From Pseudomonas fluorescens (GTDB lineage Bacteria; Pseudomonadota; Gammaproteobacteria; Pseudomonadales; Pseudomonadaceae): 64,000 nt of DNA. Shown here piece by piece: positions 55,947-64,000 of the stretch. Made by a program: the position numbers and the translations under genes. Position 1 is the stretch's first letter, and every line of letters begins with the position of its first letter. Where the stretch lies: assembly GCF_001623525.1 (NCBI RefSeq), contig NZ_CP015225.1:2976001-3040000 (forward strand), read 5' to 3'. The notes beneath the pieces were generated by a model. The model was not told the DNA's origin and searched no databases. It worked only from the letters and a program-made list of their open reading frames with translations.

Positions 55947-56773
55947 AGCACGGGCCCTGCTGTTTGTTGCACAAGACGCTCGACGAAAAATTCCAGATGC
56001 CCGCGAGGGTTGGCCGGCAGTGGCCAGGTATCGACCTTCTGGGCGATTGCCTTGAACGCCAGCGCGCATTTGGAACGTGGAAAGGCTTCATAAACGGCAC
56101 GTTGCTTCTGGACGGCCTTGCGTACGCTTTCGTCGTAAGGCACTGCGCCGACGTATTGTAGGGCGACGTCCAGGAAACGATCCGTGACCTTTGTCAACTT
56201 GGCGAACAGGTTGCGTCCTTCCTGCGGGCTCTGGGCCATGTTGGCCAGGACGCGGAAGCGGTTCATGCCATAGTCGCGGTTAAGCAACTTGATCAGGGCA
56301 TAGGCGTCGGTGATGGACGTCGGTTCGTCGCAGACCACCAGCAGCACTTCCTGGGCCGCGCGGACAAAACTGACGACCGAGTCACCGATACCGGCTGCGG
56401 TGTCGATCACCAGCACATCGAGGTTGTCGCCGATGTCGCTGAAAGCCTGGATCAGGCCCGCGTGCTGGGCCGGGGTCAGGTGAACCATGCTCTGGGTGCC
56501 TGAGGCAGCCGGTACGATGCGAATCCCGCCCGGCCCCTGCAACAACACGTCACGCAGCTCACAGCGCCCTTCAATCACGTCCGCCAGCGTGCGTTTGGGT
56601 GTAAGCCCCAACAACACGTCGACGTTCGCCAGGCCCAGGTCGGCGTCCAGCAGCATGACCCGTCGGCCAAGCTCTGCCAGAGCCAGGGACAAGTTCACTG
56701 ACACGTTAGTCTTCCCGACGCCACCTTTGCCGCCGGTCACCGCGATCACCTGTACGGGATGCATGCTGCCCAT
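55943..56773 (-). CDS. fleN: Flagellar number regulator FleN (FlhG)
   Basis: MinD-like ATPase that restrains the activator FleQ and limits the cell to one or a few polar flagella. 276 residues. Deviant Walker A GGKGGVGKT (14-22), Walker A' LLDADLGLANVDVLLG and the VIDTAAGIGDSV motif are intact. I keep the start at 56773 (MGSMHP); an internal Met4 is possible but has a weaker SD. Follows flhF after a 116-base gap. Confidence 0.94.
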   Translation of the reverse strand: MGSMHPVQVIAVTGGKGGVGKTNVSVNLSLALAELGRRVMLLDADLGLANVDVLLGLTPKRTLADVIEGRCELRDVLLQGPGGIRIVPAASGTQSMVHLTPAQHAGLIQAFSDIGDNLDVLVIDTAAGIGDSVVSFVRAAQEVLLVVCDEPTSITDAYALIKLLNRDYGMNRFRVLANMAQSPQEGRNLFAKLTKVTDRFLDVALQYVGAVPYDESVRKAVQKQRAVYEAFPRSKCALAFKAIAQKVDTWPLPANPRGHLEFFVERLVQQTAGPVL

Positions 56774-56889
56774 GTTCGTTCTTTACCTTGTCTTACTTAG
56801 ACGGAGGCCACATTACTGGCTGCGCGTTCACATACGGAACAATGCATGGCAGACCATCGATGTAGGTACAAAAAATATTCATGATTACC

Positions 56890-58239
56890 TCAGCCGACCT
56901 GCTTGGTCGGGCTGTGGTAGATATCAGCGAACATATCAGCCATGGCTTCTTCGCTGGGTTCTTCCTGCATTTGCACACTCACGGCACGACTGACCAGTTG
57001 ATGACGGCGCGGCAGATGCAAATCATCCGGGATCCGCGGCCCGTCGGTCAGGTAGGCCACCGGTAATTCATGACCGATCGCCAGGCTCAACACCTCGCCC
57101 AGGCTTGCCGTTTCGTCCAGCTTAGTCAGGATGCAGCCGGCCAGCCCGCAGCGTTTGTAGCTGTGGTATGCGGCGGTTAGAACCTGTTTCTGGCTGGTGG
57201 TTGCCAATACGAGATAATTTTTTGACTTGATACCGCGTCCGGCCAGGCTTTCGAGCTGCATGCGCAGGGCTGGATCGCTGGCTTGCAGGCCTGCGGTATC
57301 GATCAGTACGACGCGTTTGCGCAGCAGCGGCTCCAGCGCCTGGGCCAGGGACTGACCCGGATCCACATGGGTCACCGACACATTGAGGATCCGGCCGAGG
57401 GTCTTGAGCTGCTCCTGGGCACCGATGCGGAAACTGTCCATGCTCACCAGGGCAATGCTCTGGGCGCCGTACTTGAGTACATACCGGGCGGCGAGCTTGG
57501 CCAGGGTGGTGGTCTTGCCCATGCCGGCAGGACCGACCATGGCAATTACCCCGCCCTCTTCCAACGGCTCGACTTCCGGGGTCGCGATCATCCGCGCCAA
57601 GTGCGCCAGCAGCATGCGCCAGGCCTGACGAGGCTCCTCGATATCATTGATCAGCGCCAGCAGGTCCCGGGACAACGGGCCGGACAGGCCGATGCGTTGC
57701 AGGCGACGCCACAGGTTGGCCTGGGCTGGACGGCTGCCTTGCAGTTGGTTCCAGGCCAGGGAGCCGAGCTGGACTTCCATCAGCTCACGCAGGCTGTTGA
57801 GTTCAAAGCGCATCGAATCCAGGGCCCGCGGATCGACACCCCGGGCAGGCGCTGCGGGCGCCGGCTCAGGACGACGCGGTTCGGCGTGGGCCTGCTCGAT
57901 CAGCGGTTCGGCAGCGGTCAACGGCAGGCCGGCCGTCAGCGGCTGACCGGCAAACAATTGACGATTGGTGCCTGCCGCGCCCTCGCCTTCGCTGCTGCGC
58001 AGGCTCAGCTCGGCCTGGGCGCTGGCGATGCGCGATTGGGTCTTGCGCAGCTCGTCTTCAAGTTCCATGTTCGGAACCCGGGGAGCCAGCGCCGACAATT
58101 TATAATCCAGAGCAGCCGTCAGTTCGACACCGCCAGCGATCCGGCGATTACCGATGATGGCCGCTTCAGCGCCCAGCTCGTCACGAACCAGCTTCATGGC
58201 CTGACGCATATCGGCGGCGAAAAAACGCTTCACTTGCAT
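56890..58239 (-). CDS. flhF: Flagellar GTPase FlhF
   Basis: SRP-type GTPase that places the flagellum at the pole. 449 residues. N-terminal B region MQVKRFFAADMRQAMKLVRDELG, a variable linker rich in E, A, P and R, then the NG domains with P-loop GPAGMGKTTTLAKLA (about 234-248), VLIDTAGL and TKLDETASLG. It begins 11 bases after the flhA stop. Confidence 0.95.
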   Translation of the reverse strand: MQVKRFFAADMRQAMKLVRDELGAEAAIIGNRRIAGGVELTAALDYKLSALAPRVPNMELEDELRKTQSRIASAQAELSLRSSEGEGAAGTNRQLFAGQPLTAGLPLTAAEPLIEQAHAEPRRPEPAPAAPARGVDPRALDSMRFELNSLRELMEVQLGSLAWNQLQGSRPAQANLWRRLQRIGLSGPLSRDLLALINDIEEPRQAWRMLLAHLARMIATPEVEPLEEGGVIAMVGPAGMGKTTTLAKLAARYVLKYGAQSIALVSMDSFRIGAQEQLKTLGRILNVSVTHVDPGQSLAQALEPLLRKRVVLIDTAGLQASDPALRMQLESLAGRGIKSKNYLVLATTSQKQVLTAAYHSYKRCGLAGCILTKLDETASLGEVLSLAIGHELPVAYLTDGPRIPDDLHLPRRHQLVSRAVSVQMQEEPSEEAMADMFADIYHSPTKQVG

Positions 58240-58250
58240 AAACCACTACC

Positions 58251-60380
58251 TCAGCCGTTGGGCCCTACTGTCGCAACGATGGTCACTTGCTTGTTGTCCG
58301 GTATTTCCTGGTACGCCAGCACATGCAGCCCCGGGACCGCGAGGCGCCCGAATCGCGAGAGCATCGCGCGAATCGGACCGGCCACCAGCAGGATCACCGG
58401 TTGGCCTTGCATCTCTTGCCGCTGGGCTGCTTCGATCAGCGAACGCTGCAGCTTCTCGGCCATGCTTGGCTCCAGCAGAACACCCTCTTCCGAGCCTTGT
58501 CCTGCCTTCTGCAGACTATTGAGCAATATCTGTTCCAACCTTGGCTCCAAGGTGATCACAGGCAGCTCAGACTCAGTGCCTACAATGCTTTGGACGATTG
58601 CGCGGGACACGCCGACCCGAACCGCAGCCACCAGGGCGGCGGTATCTTGACTCTTGGAAGCGTTGTTGGCGATAGCCTCGGCAATACTGCGTATGTCGCG
58701 CACGGGCACTTGTTCGGCCAACAGCGCCTGCAGCACCTTGAGCAACTGCGACAACGAAACCACACCCGGCACCAGCTCTTCGGCCAGCTTCGGCGAGCCT
58801 TTGGCCAGTACTTGCAGGAGTTGCTGGACTTCTTCGTGGCCGATCAGCTCGCTGGAGTGCTTGTACAGGATCTGGTTCAAATGGGTGGCCACCACCGTAC
58901 TGGCGTCCACCACGGTATAGCCGAGGGACTGCGCCTGGGCCCGTTGGCTGATTTCGATCCACACCGCTTCCAGGCCGAAAGCCGGATCCTTGGCGGTGAT
59001 GCCGTTGAGGCTGCCGTAGACCTGCCCTGGGTTGATCGCCAACTCGCGGTCGGGGTAGATCTCGGCTTCGGCCAGGATCACCCCCATCAGCGTCAGGCGA
59101 TAGGCACTCGGCGCCAGATCGAGGTTGTCGCGGATATGCACGGTGGGCATCAGGAAGCCCAGGTCTTGGGAGAGCTTCTTGCGCACCCCCTTGATCCGCG
59201 CCAGCAACTGACCACCCTGATTGCGGTCGACCAATGGAATCAGGCGATAACCGACTTCCAGGCCGATCATGTCGATTGGCGTCACGTCATCCCAGCCCAG
59301 TTCCTTGGTTTCCATGGCGCGGGCCGGCGACGGCAGCAGTTCCTGCTGACGCTTGACCTCTTGCAGGGCCTGGACTTTCTGCGCGTTCTGCTTTTTCCAG
59401 AACAGGTAGGCACCACCCGCTGCGGCGGCGGCCATGGTCAAGAAGGAAATGTGCGGCATGCCTGGCACCAGGCCCATCACCGCCATCAGACCGGCGGCAA
59501 CGGCCAGGGCCTTGGGCGAGGCGAACATCTGCCGGCCGATCTGCTTGCCCATGTCTTCGGAGCCCGAAGCACGGGTCACCATGATCGCGGCCGCTGTGGA
59601 TAACAACAGTGATGGCAATTGCGCCACCAAACCGTCACCGATAGTCAACAAGGCGTAGACCTTGCCGGCGTCGCCAAACGTCATGTTGTGCTGGAAGATA
59701 CCGACGGCCATGCCGCCGATCAGGTTGATGAACAGAATAAGCAAACCGGCGATGGCGTCACCGCGTACGAATTTGCTGGCACCGTCCATGGAACCGTAGA
59801 ACTCGGCCTCCTGGGCCACTTCCAGACGACGCAGCTTGGCCTGGCCCTGGTCGATCAGGCCGGCGTTGAGGTCGGCGTCGATCGCCATTTGCTTGCCGGG
59901 CATCGCATCGAGGGTAAAACGCGCACTCACCTCGGAAATCCGCCCGGCGCCCTTGGTCACCACGACGAAGTTGATGATCATCAAGATGGCGAAGACCACG
60001 ATACCGACCACGTAGTTGCCGCCGATCACCACCTCACCGAAGGCCTGGATCACCTTGCCGGCGGCAGCGTGCCCGTCCTGACCATGGAGCATGACCACCC
60101 GGGTGGATGCCACGTTCAGCGCCAGGCGCAACAGCGTGGCCACCAGCAGAATGGTCGGGAATACGGCGAAATCCAGCGGCCGCAGGGCGTATACACACAC
60201 CAGCAGCACAACGATCGACAGAGCGATGTTGAACGTGAAGAACACGTCCAGCAGGAACGGCGGCACCGGCAGCATCATCATGGCGAGCATGACCAGCAGC
60301 AACAGCGGCACGCCCAGATTACCCCGGCTGAGGTCTACGACATTGCTGCGCGCGGTGCTGAACAACTGAGAGCGATCCAC
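58251..60380 (-). CDS. flhA: Flagellar export gate protein FlhA
   Basis: Proton-driven core of the flagellar type III export gate. 709 residues from a GTG at 60380 (MDRSQLFSTARS), with GGGGAA upstream; the longer in-frame start would be unusual. Eight helices in the first 330 residues, including the FHIPEP-type charged loop (FVVVTKGAGRISEVSARFTLDAMPGKQMAIDADLNAG). A large cytoplasmic domain follows. Expressed from its own sigma-54-like promoter. Confidence 0.96.
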   Translation of the reverse strand: MDRSQLFSTARSNVVDLSRGNLGVPLLLLVMLAMMMLPVPPFLLDVFFTFNIALSIVVLLVCVYALRPLDFAVFPTILLVATLLRLALNVASTRVVMLHGQDGHAAAGKVIQAFGEVVIGGNYVVGIVVFAILMIINFVVVTKGAGRISEVSARFTLDAMPGKQMAIDADLNAGLIDQGQAKLRRLEVAQEAEFYGSMDGASKFVRGDAIAGLLILFINLIGGMAVGIFQHNMTFGDAGKVYALLTIGDGLVAQLPSLLLSTAAAIMVTRASGSEDMGKQIGRQMFASPKALAVAAGLMAVMGLVPGMPHISFLTMAAAAAGGAYLFWKKQNAQKVQALQEVKRQQELLPSPARAMETKELGWDDVTPIDMIGLEVGYRLIPLVDRNQGGQLLARIKGVRKKLSQDLGFLMPTVHIRDNLDLAPSAYRLTLMGVILAEAEIYPDRELAINPGQVYGSLNGITAKDPAFGLEAVWIEISQRAQAQSLGYTVVDASTVVATHLNQILYKHSSELIGHEEVQQLLQVLAKGSPKLAEELVPGVVSLSQLLKVLQALLAEQVPVRDIRSIAEAIANNASKSQDTAALVAAVRVGVSRAIVQSIVGTESELPVITLEPRLEQILLNSLQKAGQGSEEGVLLEPSMAEKLQRSLIEAAQRQEMQGQPVILLVAGPIRAMLSRFGRLAVPGLHVLAYQEIPDNKQVTIVATVGPNG

Positions 60381-60440
60381 CAATATTCCCCGTTCCTGTG
60401 AAGCAAACTTTTGACGCCCCGGACGGGCGCAGACGGGGTA

Positions 60441-60458
60441 TTGCAAGAAGCCTTCCAA
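60441..60458 (-). promoter_or_regulatory. Putative sigma-54 promoter of flhA
   Basis: On the minus strand TTGGAAGGCTTCTTGCAA has the GG-N10-GC spacing and an exact TTGCA -12 box; the -24 box is TGGAAG instead of TGGCAC. It lies 61-78 bases before the flhA start. In P. aeruginosa flhA is a FleQ/RpoN-dependent class II gene, which supports the call. Confidence 0.6.
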
Positions 60459-60522
60459 CTTTGGCCGCAGGTAGGAACAGAGGGCGCTACAGGAAAAATC
60501 ATGCCCCGCCGAACGCAGAACC

Positions 60523-60657
60523 TGTGGTGAGGGGATTTATCCCCGACGGGCTGCGAAGCGGCCCCTGAATCTGGGATATTCAGGTATGCCTGGGGAATTG
60601 AGTGGGTCTGGTTTGGGGCCGCTTCGCAGCCCAGCGGGGATAAATCCCCTCGCCACA
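60523..60657. repeat. REPIN (family C) between flhB and flhA
   Basis: Left arm TGTGGTGAGGGGATTTATCC and right arm GGATAAATCCCCTCGCCACA, the same family as at 36106. It separates flhB from flhA and occupies most of a 340-base gap (60381-60720) that also contains the flhA promoter; I see no gene there. Confidence 0.9.
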
Positions 60658-60720
60658 GGGGCCACCGTACCCCCGCTCCAAACAGTTCTGCACCTGGTTC
60701 AACGCCTGCAATAGCCAGAC

Positions 60721-61857
60721 TCAGGAATCCCGTCGCAAATCCGGCGGAATCGGCAAATCCTTGAGTGGCTCGGGGCGTTTGCCCTTGCCGGCGCGGTGTT
60801 GGCGGATCTGGTAGACGTAGGCCAGCACTTGGGCCACAGCCAGGTACAGGCCGCCAGGGATTTCCTGATCGAGTTCGGTGGAGTAGTAAATCGATCGCGC
60901 CAGGGCCGGGGATTCGAGCAACATCACTTCATTGGCCACGGCGATTTCACGGATTTTCAGTGCCAGGAAGTCACTGCCCTTGGCCAGCAACACCGGAGCG
61001 TTGCCTTTCTCGGGGTCGTACTTGAGGGCAACGGCGTAGTGAGTCGGGTTGGTGATGACCACATCGGCGTCGGGGATCGCCGCCATCATCCGCCGCTGGG
61101 ACACCTCGCGCTGCAACTGACGGATCCGCTGCTTGACCTCCGGCTTGCCCTCCTGGTCCTTGTGCTCGTCGCGTATCTCCTGCTTGGTCATCATCAACTT
61201 CTGCTTGCTCTGATACAGCTGGATCGGCACGTCGATGGCGGCGATCAGGATCAGGCCGCAGGCCATCCACAATGTGCTCCAGCCCACCAGCTGCACACTA
61301 TGGATAATGGCCTGCTCCAGAGGCTCATGGGCGATGCGCAACAGGTCGTCAATGTCGGACTGCAAGACGGTGAGCGCCACAAACAGAATCAGCAGGAATT
61401 TCCCAAAAGCCTTGAGCAGCTCCATCAGCGCCGTAGTAGAAAACATACGTTTGATGCCGGCGGCCGGATTCATCCGACTGAATTTAGGGGCCAAGCTCTT
61501 GCCGGCGAACAGCCAGCCACCGAGGGAAATAGGGCCGATGATGGCAGCCAACAACAAGAAGAGCAGGACTGGCTGTACCGACAGAATCGCAATTTTCCCC
61601 GAGTGCAGCAGATACTGCCCCATCGCTCCCGGACTCAGCAGCACTTCACGGGGCAGGGAGAAATTCAGCCGCATGATTTCCAGCAAGTCCAAAGCCAACC
61701 CACCACCATAAATCAGCAACCCACCCGCCCCGGCCAGCATCACCGCCAGCGTGTTGAGCTCCTTGGATCGGGCAATCTCACCCTTTTCCCGGGACTCGCG
61801 CAGGCGTTTTTCCGTGGGGTCTTCTGTCTTGTCCTGACCACTCTCGCTCTCGGCCAT
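60721..61857 (-). CDS. flhB: Flagellar export switch protein FlhB
   Basis: Export apparatus membrane protein that switches substrate specificity after self-cleavage. 378 residues. Four helices in the first 210 residues, then the cytoplasmic domain with intact NPTH (270-273) in VVITNPTHYAVALKYD. It ends in a basic tail (GKGKRPEPLKDLPIPPDLRRDS). It starts four bases after fliR. The small FhlB-like protein at 45399 resembles only its C-terminal part. Confidence 0.96.
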   Translation of the reverse strand: MAESESGQDKTEDPTEKRLRESREKGEIARSKELNTLAVMLAGAGGLLIYGGGLALDLLEIMRLNFSLPREVLLSPGAMGQYLLHSGKIAILSVQPVLLFLLLAAIIGPISLGGWLFAGKSLAPKFSRMNPAAGIKRMFSTTALMELLKAFGKFLLILFVALTVLQSDIDDLLRIAHEPLEQAIIHSVQLVGWSTLWMACGLILIAAIDVPIQLYQSKQKLMMTKQEIRDEHKDQEGKPEVKQRIRQLQREVSQRRMMAAIPDADVVITNPTHYAVALKYDPEKGNAPVLLAKGSDFLALKIREIAVANEVMLLESPALARSIYYSTELDQEIPGGLYLAVAQVLAYVYQIRQHRAGKGKRPEPLKDLPIPPDLRRDS

Positions 61858-61860
61858 GGT

Positions 61861-62643
61861 TCAGCGCGCCTGTGCCATGTCGCGTAAAAGCTGCAAGGCC
61901 TGGGTGGCCAGCGGCTGATACTGGTTGAGGATATCCCCCAGGCTGACCCAGAAAATCACCATGCCCAGCACAAGGGTGAGCGGGAAACCAATGGAGAAAA
62001 TATTCAACTGCGGCGCCGCGCGGGTCATCACGCCAAACGCGATGTTGACGATCAGCAACGCGGTGATTGCCGGCAATACCAGCACCATCGCCGCACCCAG
62101 GACCCAGCCGAGCTTGCCGGCGATTTCCCAGAAATGATTGACCAGCAACGCACTGCCCACCGGCATCGTGGTGAAACTCTCGGTCAACACCTCGAACACC
62201 ACCAGATGCCCGTTCATGGCGAGGAACAACAGAGTCACCAGCATCGTCAGGAACTGACCGATCACCGCCGTGTTGACGCCGTTGGTAGGGTCGATCATGG
62301 ACGCGAAGGCCATGCCCATCTGGATCGAGATGATTTGCCCGGCCACCACGAAGGCCTGGAAGAACAGCTGCAGCGAAAACCCCATCAAGGCGCCGATGAG
62401 GATCTGCTCGGCGATCAACATCAGGCCGCTGAGATCCAAGGCATTGACCGGCGGCATCGGTGGTAACCCAGGCGCAATGACCACCGTGATGGCCAAGGCG
62501 AAATACAGCCGCACGCGGGTCGGCACCAGGGTCGTACCGAAGACCGGCATGCTCATCAGCACCGCGGTGACGCGAAACAGCGGCAGGATGAACGACGCCA
62601 CCCAGGTACTGATCTGGGTGTCCGTCAGCGCGAGCATCGACAT
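61861..62643 (-). CDS. fliR: Flagellar export protein FliR
   Basis: Membrane component of the FliPQR export pore. 260 residues, hydrophobic throughout. Family patterns VASFILPLFRVTAVLMSMPVFGTTLVPTRVRLYFALAIT and GMAFASMIDPTNGVNTAVIGQFLTMLVTLLFLAMNGHL. It lies four bases after fliQ and before flhB. Confidence 0.95.
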   Translation of the reverse strand: MSMLALTDTQISTWVASFILPLFRVTAVLMSMPVFGTTLVPTRVRLYFALAITVVIAPGLPPMPPVNALDLSGLMLIAEQILIGALMGFSLQLFFQAFVVAGQIISIQMGMAFASMIDPTNGVNTAVIGQFLTMLVTLLFLAMNGHLVVFEVLTESFTTMPVGSALLVNHFWEIAGKLGWVLGAAMVLVLPAITALLIVNIAFGVMTRAAPQLNIFSIGFPLTLVLGMVIFWVSLGDILNQYQPLATQALQLLRDMAQAR

Positions 62644-62647
62644 GGGG

Positions 62648-62917
62648 TCAGCCGATCAACTGCGGAATACTGCCATACAGCTGCAGGATGTATTCCATGA
62701 AGGTTTGTACCAGCCAGGGGCCAGCAACGATCAGCGTCACCAGCATCACCAGCAGGCGCGGCAGGAAGCTCAAGGTCTGTTCGTTGATCTGGGTCGCGGC
62801 CTGGAACATTGCCACCAGCAACCCCACCAGCAGACTGGGGATCACCAGGATGGCAACCATTATGGTCGTCAGCCAGAGTGCTTCACGGAACAGGTCTACC
62901 GCTACTTCAGGCGTCAT
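62648..62917 (-). CDS. fliQ: Flagellar export protein FliQ
   Basis: Two-helix component of the export pore. 89 residues from the ATG at 62917, with GGAGGG just upstream; starting MTPEVAVDLFREALWLT. Conserved GLLVAMFQAATQINEQTLSFLPR between the helices. Confidence 0.95.
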   Translation of the reverse strand: MTPEVAVDLFREALWLTTIMVAILVIPSLLVGLLVAMFQAATQINEQTLSFLPRLLVMLVTLIVAGPWLVQTFMEYILQLYGSIPQLIG

Positions 62918-62940
62918 ATCGCCCTCCCCGCACAAAAGGC

Positions 62941-63690
62941 CTAAACACCGCCGAAACTGCCCGCCAGGGTACCGATGATCAGCGCCCAGCCATCCACCAG
63001 CACAAACAGCATGATCTTGAACGGCAGGGAAATGATCAGCGGAGAGAGCATCATCATGCCCATGGCCATCAGGATACTGGCGACCACCAGGTCAATGATC
63101 AGGAACGGGATGAAAATCATGAAGCCGATCTGGAACGCGGTCTTGAGTTCAGAGGTCACGAACGCTGGCACCAGGATGGTCAGCGGCGCCTGGTCGGCAC
63201 TGGGGATATCGGTGCGCTTGGACAGGCGCATGAACAGCTCCAGGTCGCTGCTGCGGGTCTGGGCCAGCATGAAATCCTTGATCGGCACTTCAGCCTTGGC
63301 CACGGCATCCTGGGCGGTGATTTTTTCTGCCAGGTAAGGTTGCAGCGCATCCTGGTTCACCCGGTCGAACACCGGCGCCATGATGAACATGGTCAAAAAC
63401 AGCGCCATACCGGTGAGGATCTGGTTCGAGGGGGTCTGTTGCAGGCCCAGGGCCTGGCGCAGGATCGAAAAGACAATGATGATCCGGGTGAAGCTGGTCA
63501 TCAGCATGACGAACGCCGGGATGAAGCTCAGCGCGGTCATGATCAGCAGGATCTGCAGGCTGACCGAGTATTCCTGGGCCCCTTCGGCGTTGGTTCCGAG
63601 GGTGATCGCCGGGATCGACAGCGGATCGGCGGCGAACGCCAACGGTGCGGCCAGCATCAAGGCCAATGCCAACAGAATGCGCAATGGCAT
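62941..63690 (-). CDS. fliP: Flagellar export protein FliP
   Basis: Core of the export pore. 249 residues with a cleavable signal peptide ([20 protein letters not shown]), then family motifs [45 protein letters not shown] and [24 protein letters not shown]. The ATG shares a base with the fliO stop (TAATG). Confidence 0.96.
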   Translation of the reverse strand: MPLRILLALALMLAAPLAFAADPLSIPAITLGTNAEGAQEYSVSLQILLIMTALSFIPAFVMLMTSFTRIIIVFSILRQALGLQQTPSNQILTGMALFLTMFIMAPVFDRVNQDALQPYLAEKITAQDAVAKAEVPIKDFMLAQTRSSDLELFMRLSKRTDIPSADQAPLTILVPAFVTSELKTAFQIGFMIFIPFLIIDLVVASILMAMGMMMLSPLIISLPFKIMLFVLVDGWALIIGTLAGSFGGV

Positions 63691-64000
63691 TACTTTTTAT
63701 CCTTCTGGTCTTTACCCAACAGTTCCATGAGGCGCTGGGCAAATTCGGGGCTGGCCTGCTCGGCGGAGGGCACCTGCACCGGCTCCTTGAGGACGTGCAA
63801 GGCGGTGATGGTACCCGGGCTCAAGCCGAGCAGGATCTGCTCGTTACCGACCTGTACCAGCACCAGCCGGTCGCGCGGTCCGAGCGCGCGGGAACCGACG
63901 ATGTCGATGACCTGCCCCTTGCCAGCCGGCCCCGCCTGCTGCACACGCCGCAACAACCAGGCGAGAAAGAAGATCAAGCCCAGAACCAGCAGCAAGCCGA
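63690..64000 (-). CDS. fliO: Flagellar export protein FliO (C-terminal part; runs off the right edge)
   Basis: Membrane protein that helps assemble the FliP ring. The last 102 codons are visible: a membrane helix [21 protein letters not shown], then the conserved small domain [32 protein letters not shown], and a Lys-rich end. The frame stays open to the window edge, so the start lies outside. Confidence 0.93.
   Translation of the reverse strand, partial: GLLLVLGLIFFLAWLLRRVQQAGPAGKGQVIDIVGSRALGPRDRLVLVQVGNEQILLGLSPGTITALHVLKEPVQVPSAEQASPEFAQRLMELLGKDQKDKK

Overview
This window is a stretch of core chromosome from a Pseudomonas of the P. fluorescens complex. The evidence is the high-GC gene-dense layout, gene orders matching known Pseudomonas blocks (serC-gyrA-mtnA/mtaD-ubiG-mupP-yciK; fumC-DUF2059-bolA-trhO-dsbA-ABC-rbdA; the three-gene NAGGN operon; ccmABCDEFGHI; fliOPQR-flhBAF-fleN-fliA-che-mot-parCP), and fourteen scattered REP/REPIN palindrome loci of the fluorescens type. 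I see no rRNA, tRNA, insertion sequence, prophage or CRISPR array.

Layout. 1-9980: serC (partial), gyrA and mtnA on the minus strand, then mtaD, ubiG, mupP, a YciK-type SDR and a GGDEF diguanylate cyclase on the plus strand. 10120-18116: a minus-strand block with DUF2059, bolA, trhO, a DsbA-family protein, an ABC exporter, rbdA (PAS-GGDEF-EAL) and a TenA/CADD-like protein. 18319-24154: fumC, a DMT transporter, a small DUF6316-type protein, a thiolase and polyphosphate:AMP phosphotransferase. 24306-31357: mnmC and the N-acetylglutaminylglutamine amide osmolyte operon (asnO, ngg, M42 peptidase). 31539-36651: small and accessory genes (yheU, a CsrA paralogue, ynfA, an SDR, a 50-residue DUF3309 protein, an LTA-synthase-family enzyme, a small lipoprotein). 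36666-43631: the complete cytochrome c maturation operon. 43831-45728: a divergent FliK-like/FlhB-tail gene pair. 45981-64000: flagellar export, flagellar regulation and chemotaxis, one long minus-strand run.

How they work together. The right third encodes the flagellar export gate (FliOPQR, FlhB, FlhA), polar placement and number control (FlhF, FleN), sigma-28 (FliA), the chemotaxis core (CheY, Z, A, B, W), a second stator pair (MotC, MotD) and the polar chemoreceptor-array organisers ParC and ParP. Two c-di-GMP enzymes (the GGDEF protein and RbdA) and a CsrA/Rsm paralogue sit elsewhere in the window, so motility-versus-biofilm control is a recurring theme.

Most notable observations. (i) MtnA is an intact reading frame, but the catalytic cysteine position of the family is glycine and several other near-invariant residues are changed, suggesting a pseudoenzyme or a decaying gene. 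(ii) The GGDEF gene at 9054 has a very good sigma-54 promoter and a GGA-rich leader of roughly 175 nt, a plausible Rsm/CsrA target. (iii) CheA carries four spaced copies of an acidic/LHGKG motif in its linker, a candidate docking array for ParP or response regulators. (iv) gyrA has a structured 5' leader resembling the Pseudomonas gyrA RNA motif. (v) A CsrA paralogue overlaps yheU tail to tail. I found no clearly new multi-gene system; most of the window is conserved Pseudomonas housekeeping DNA.
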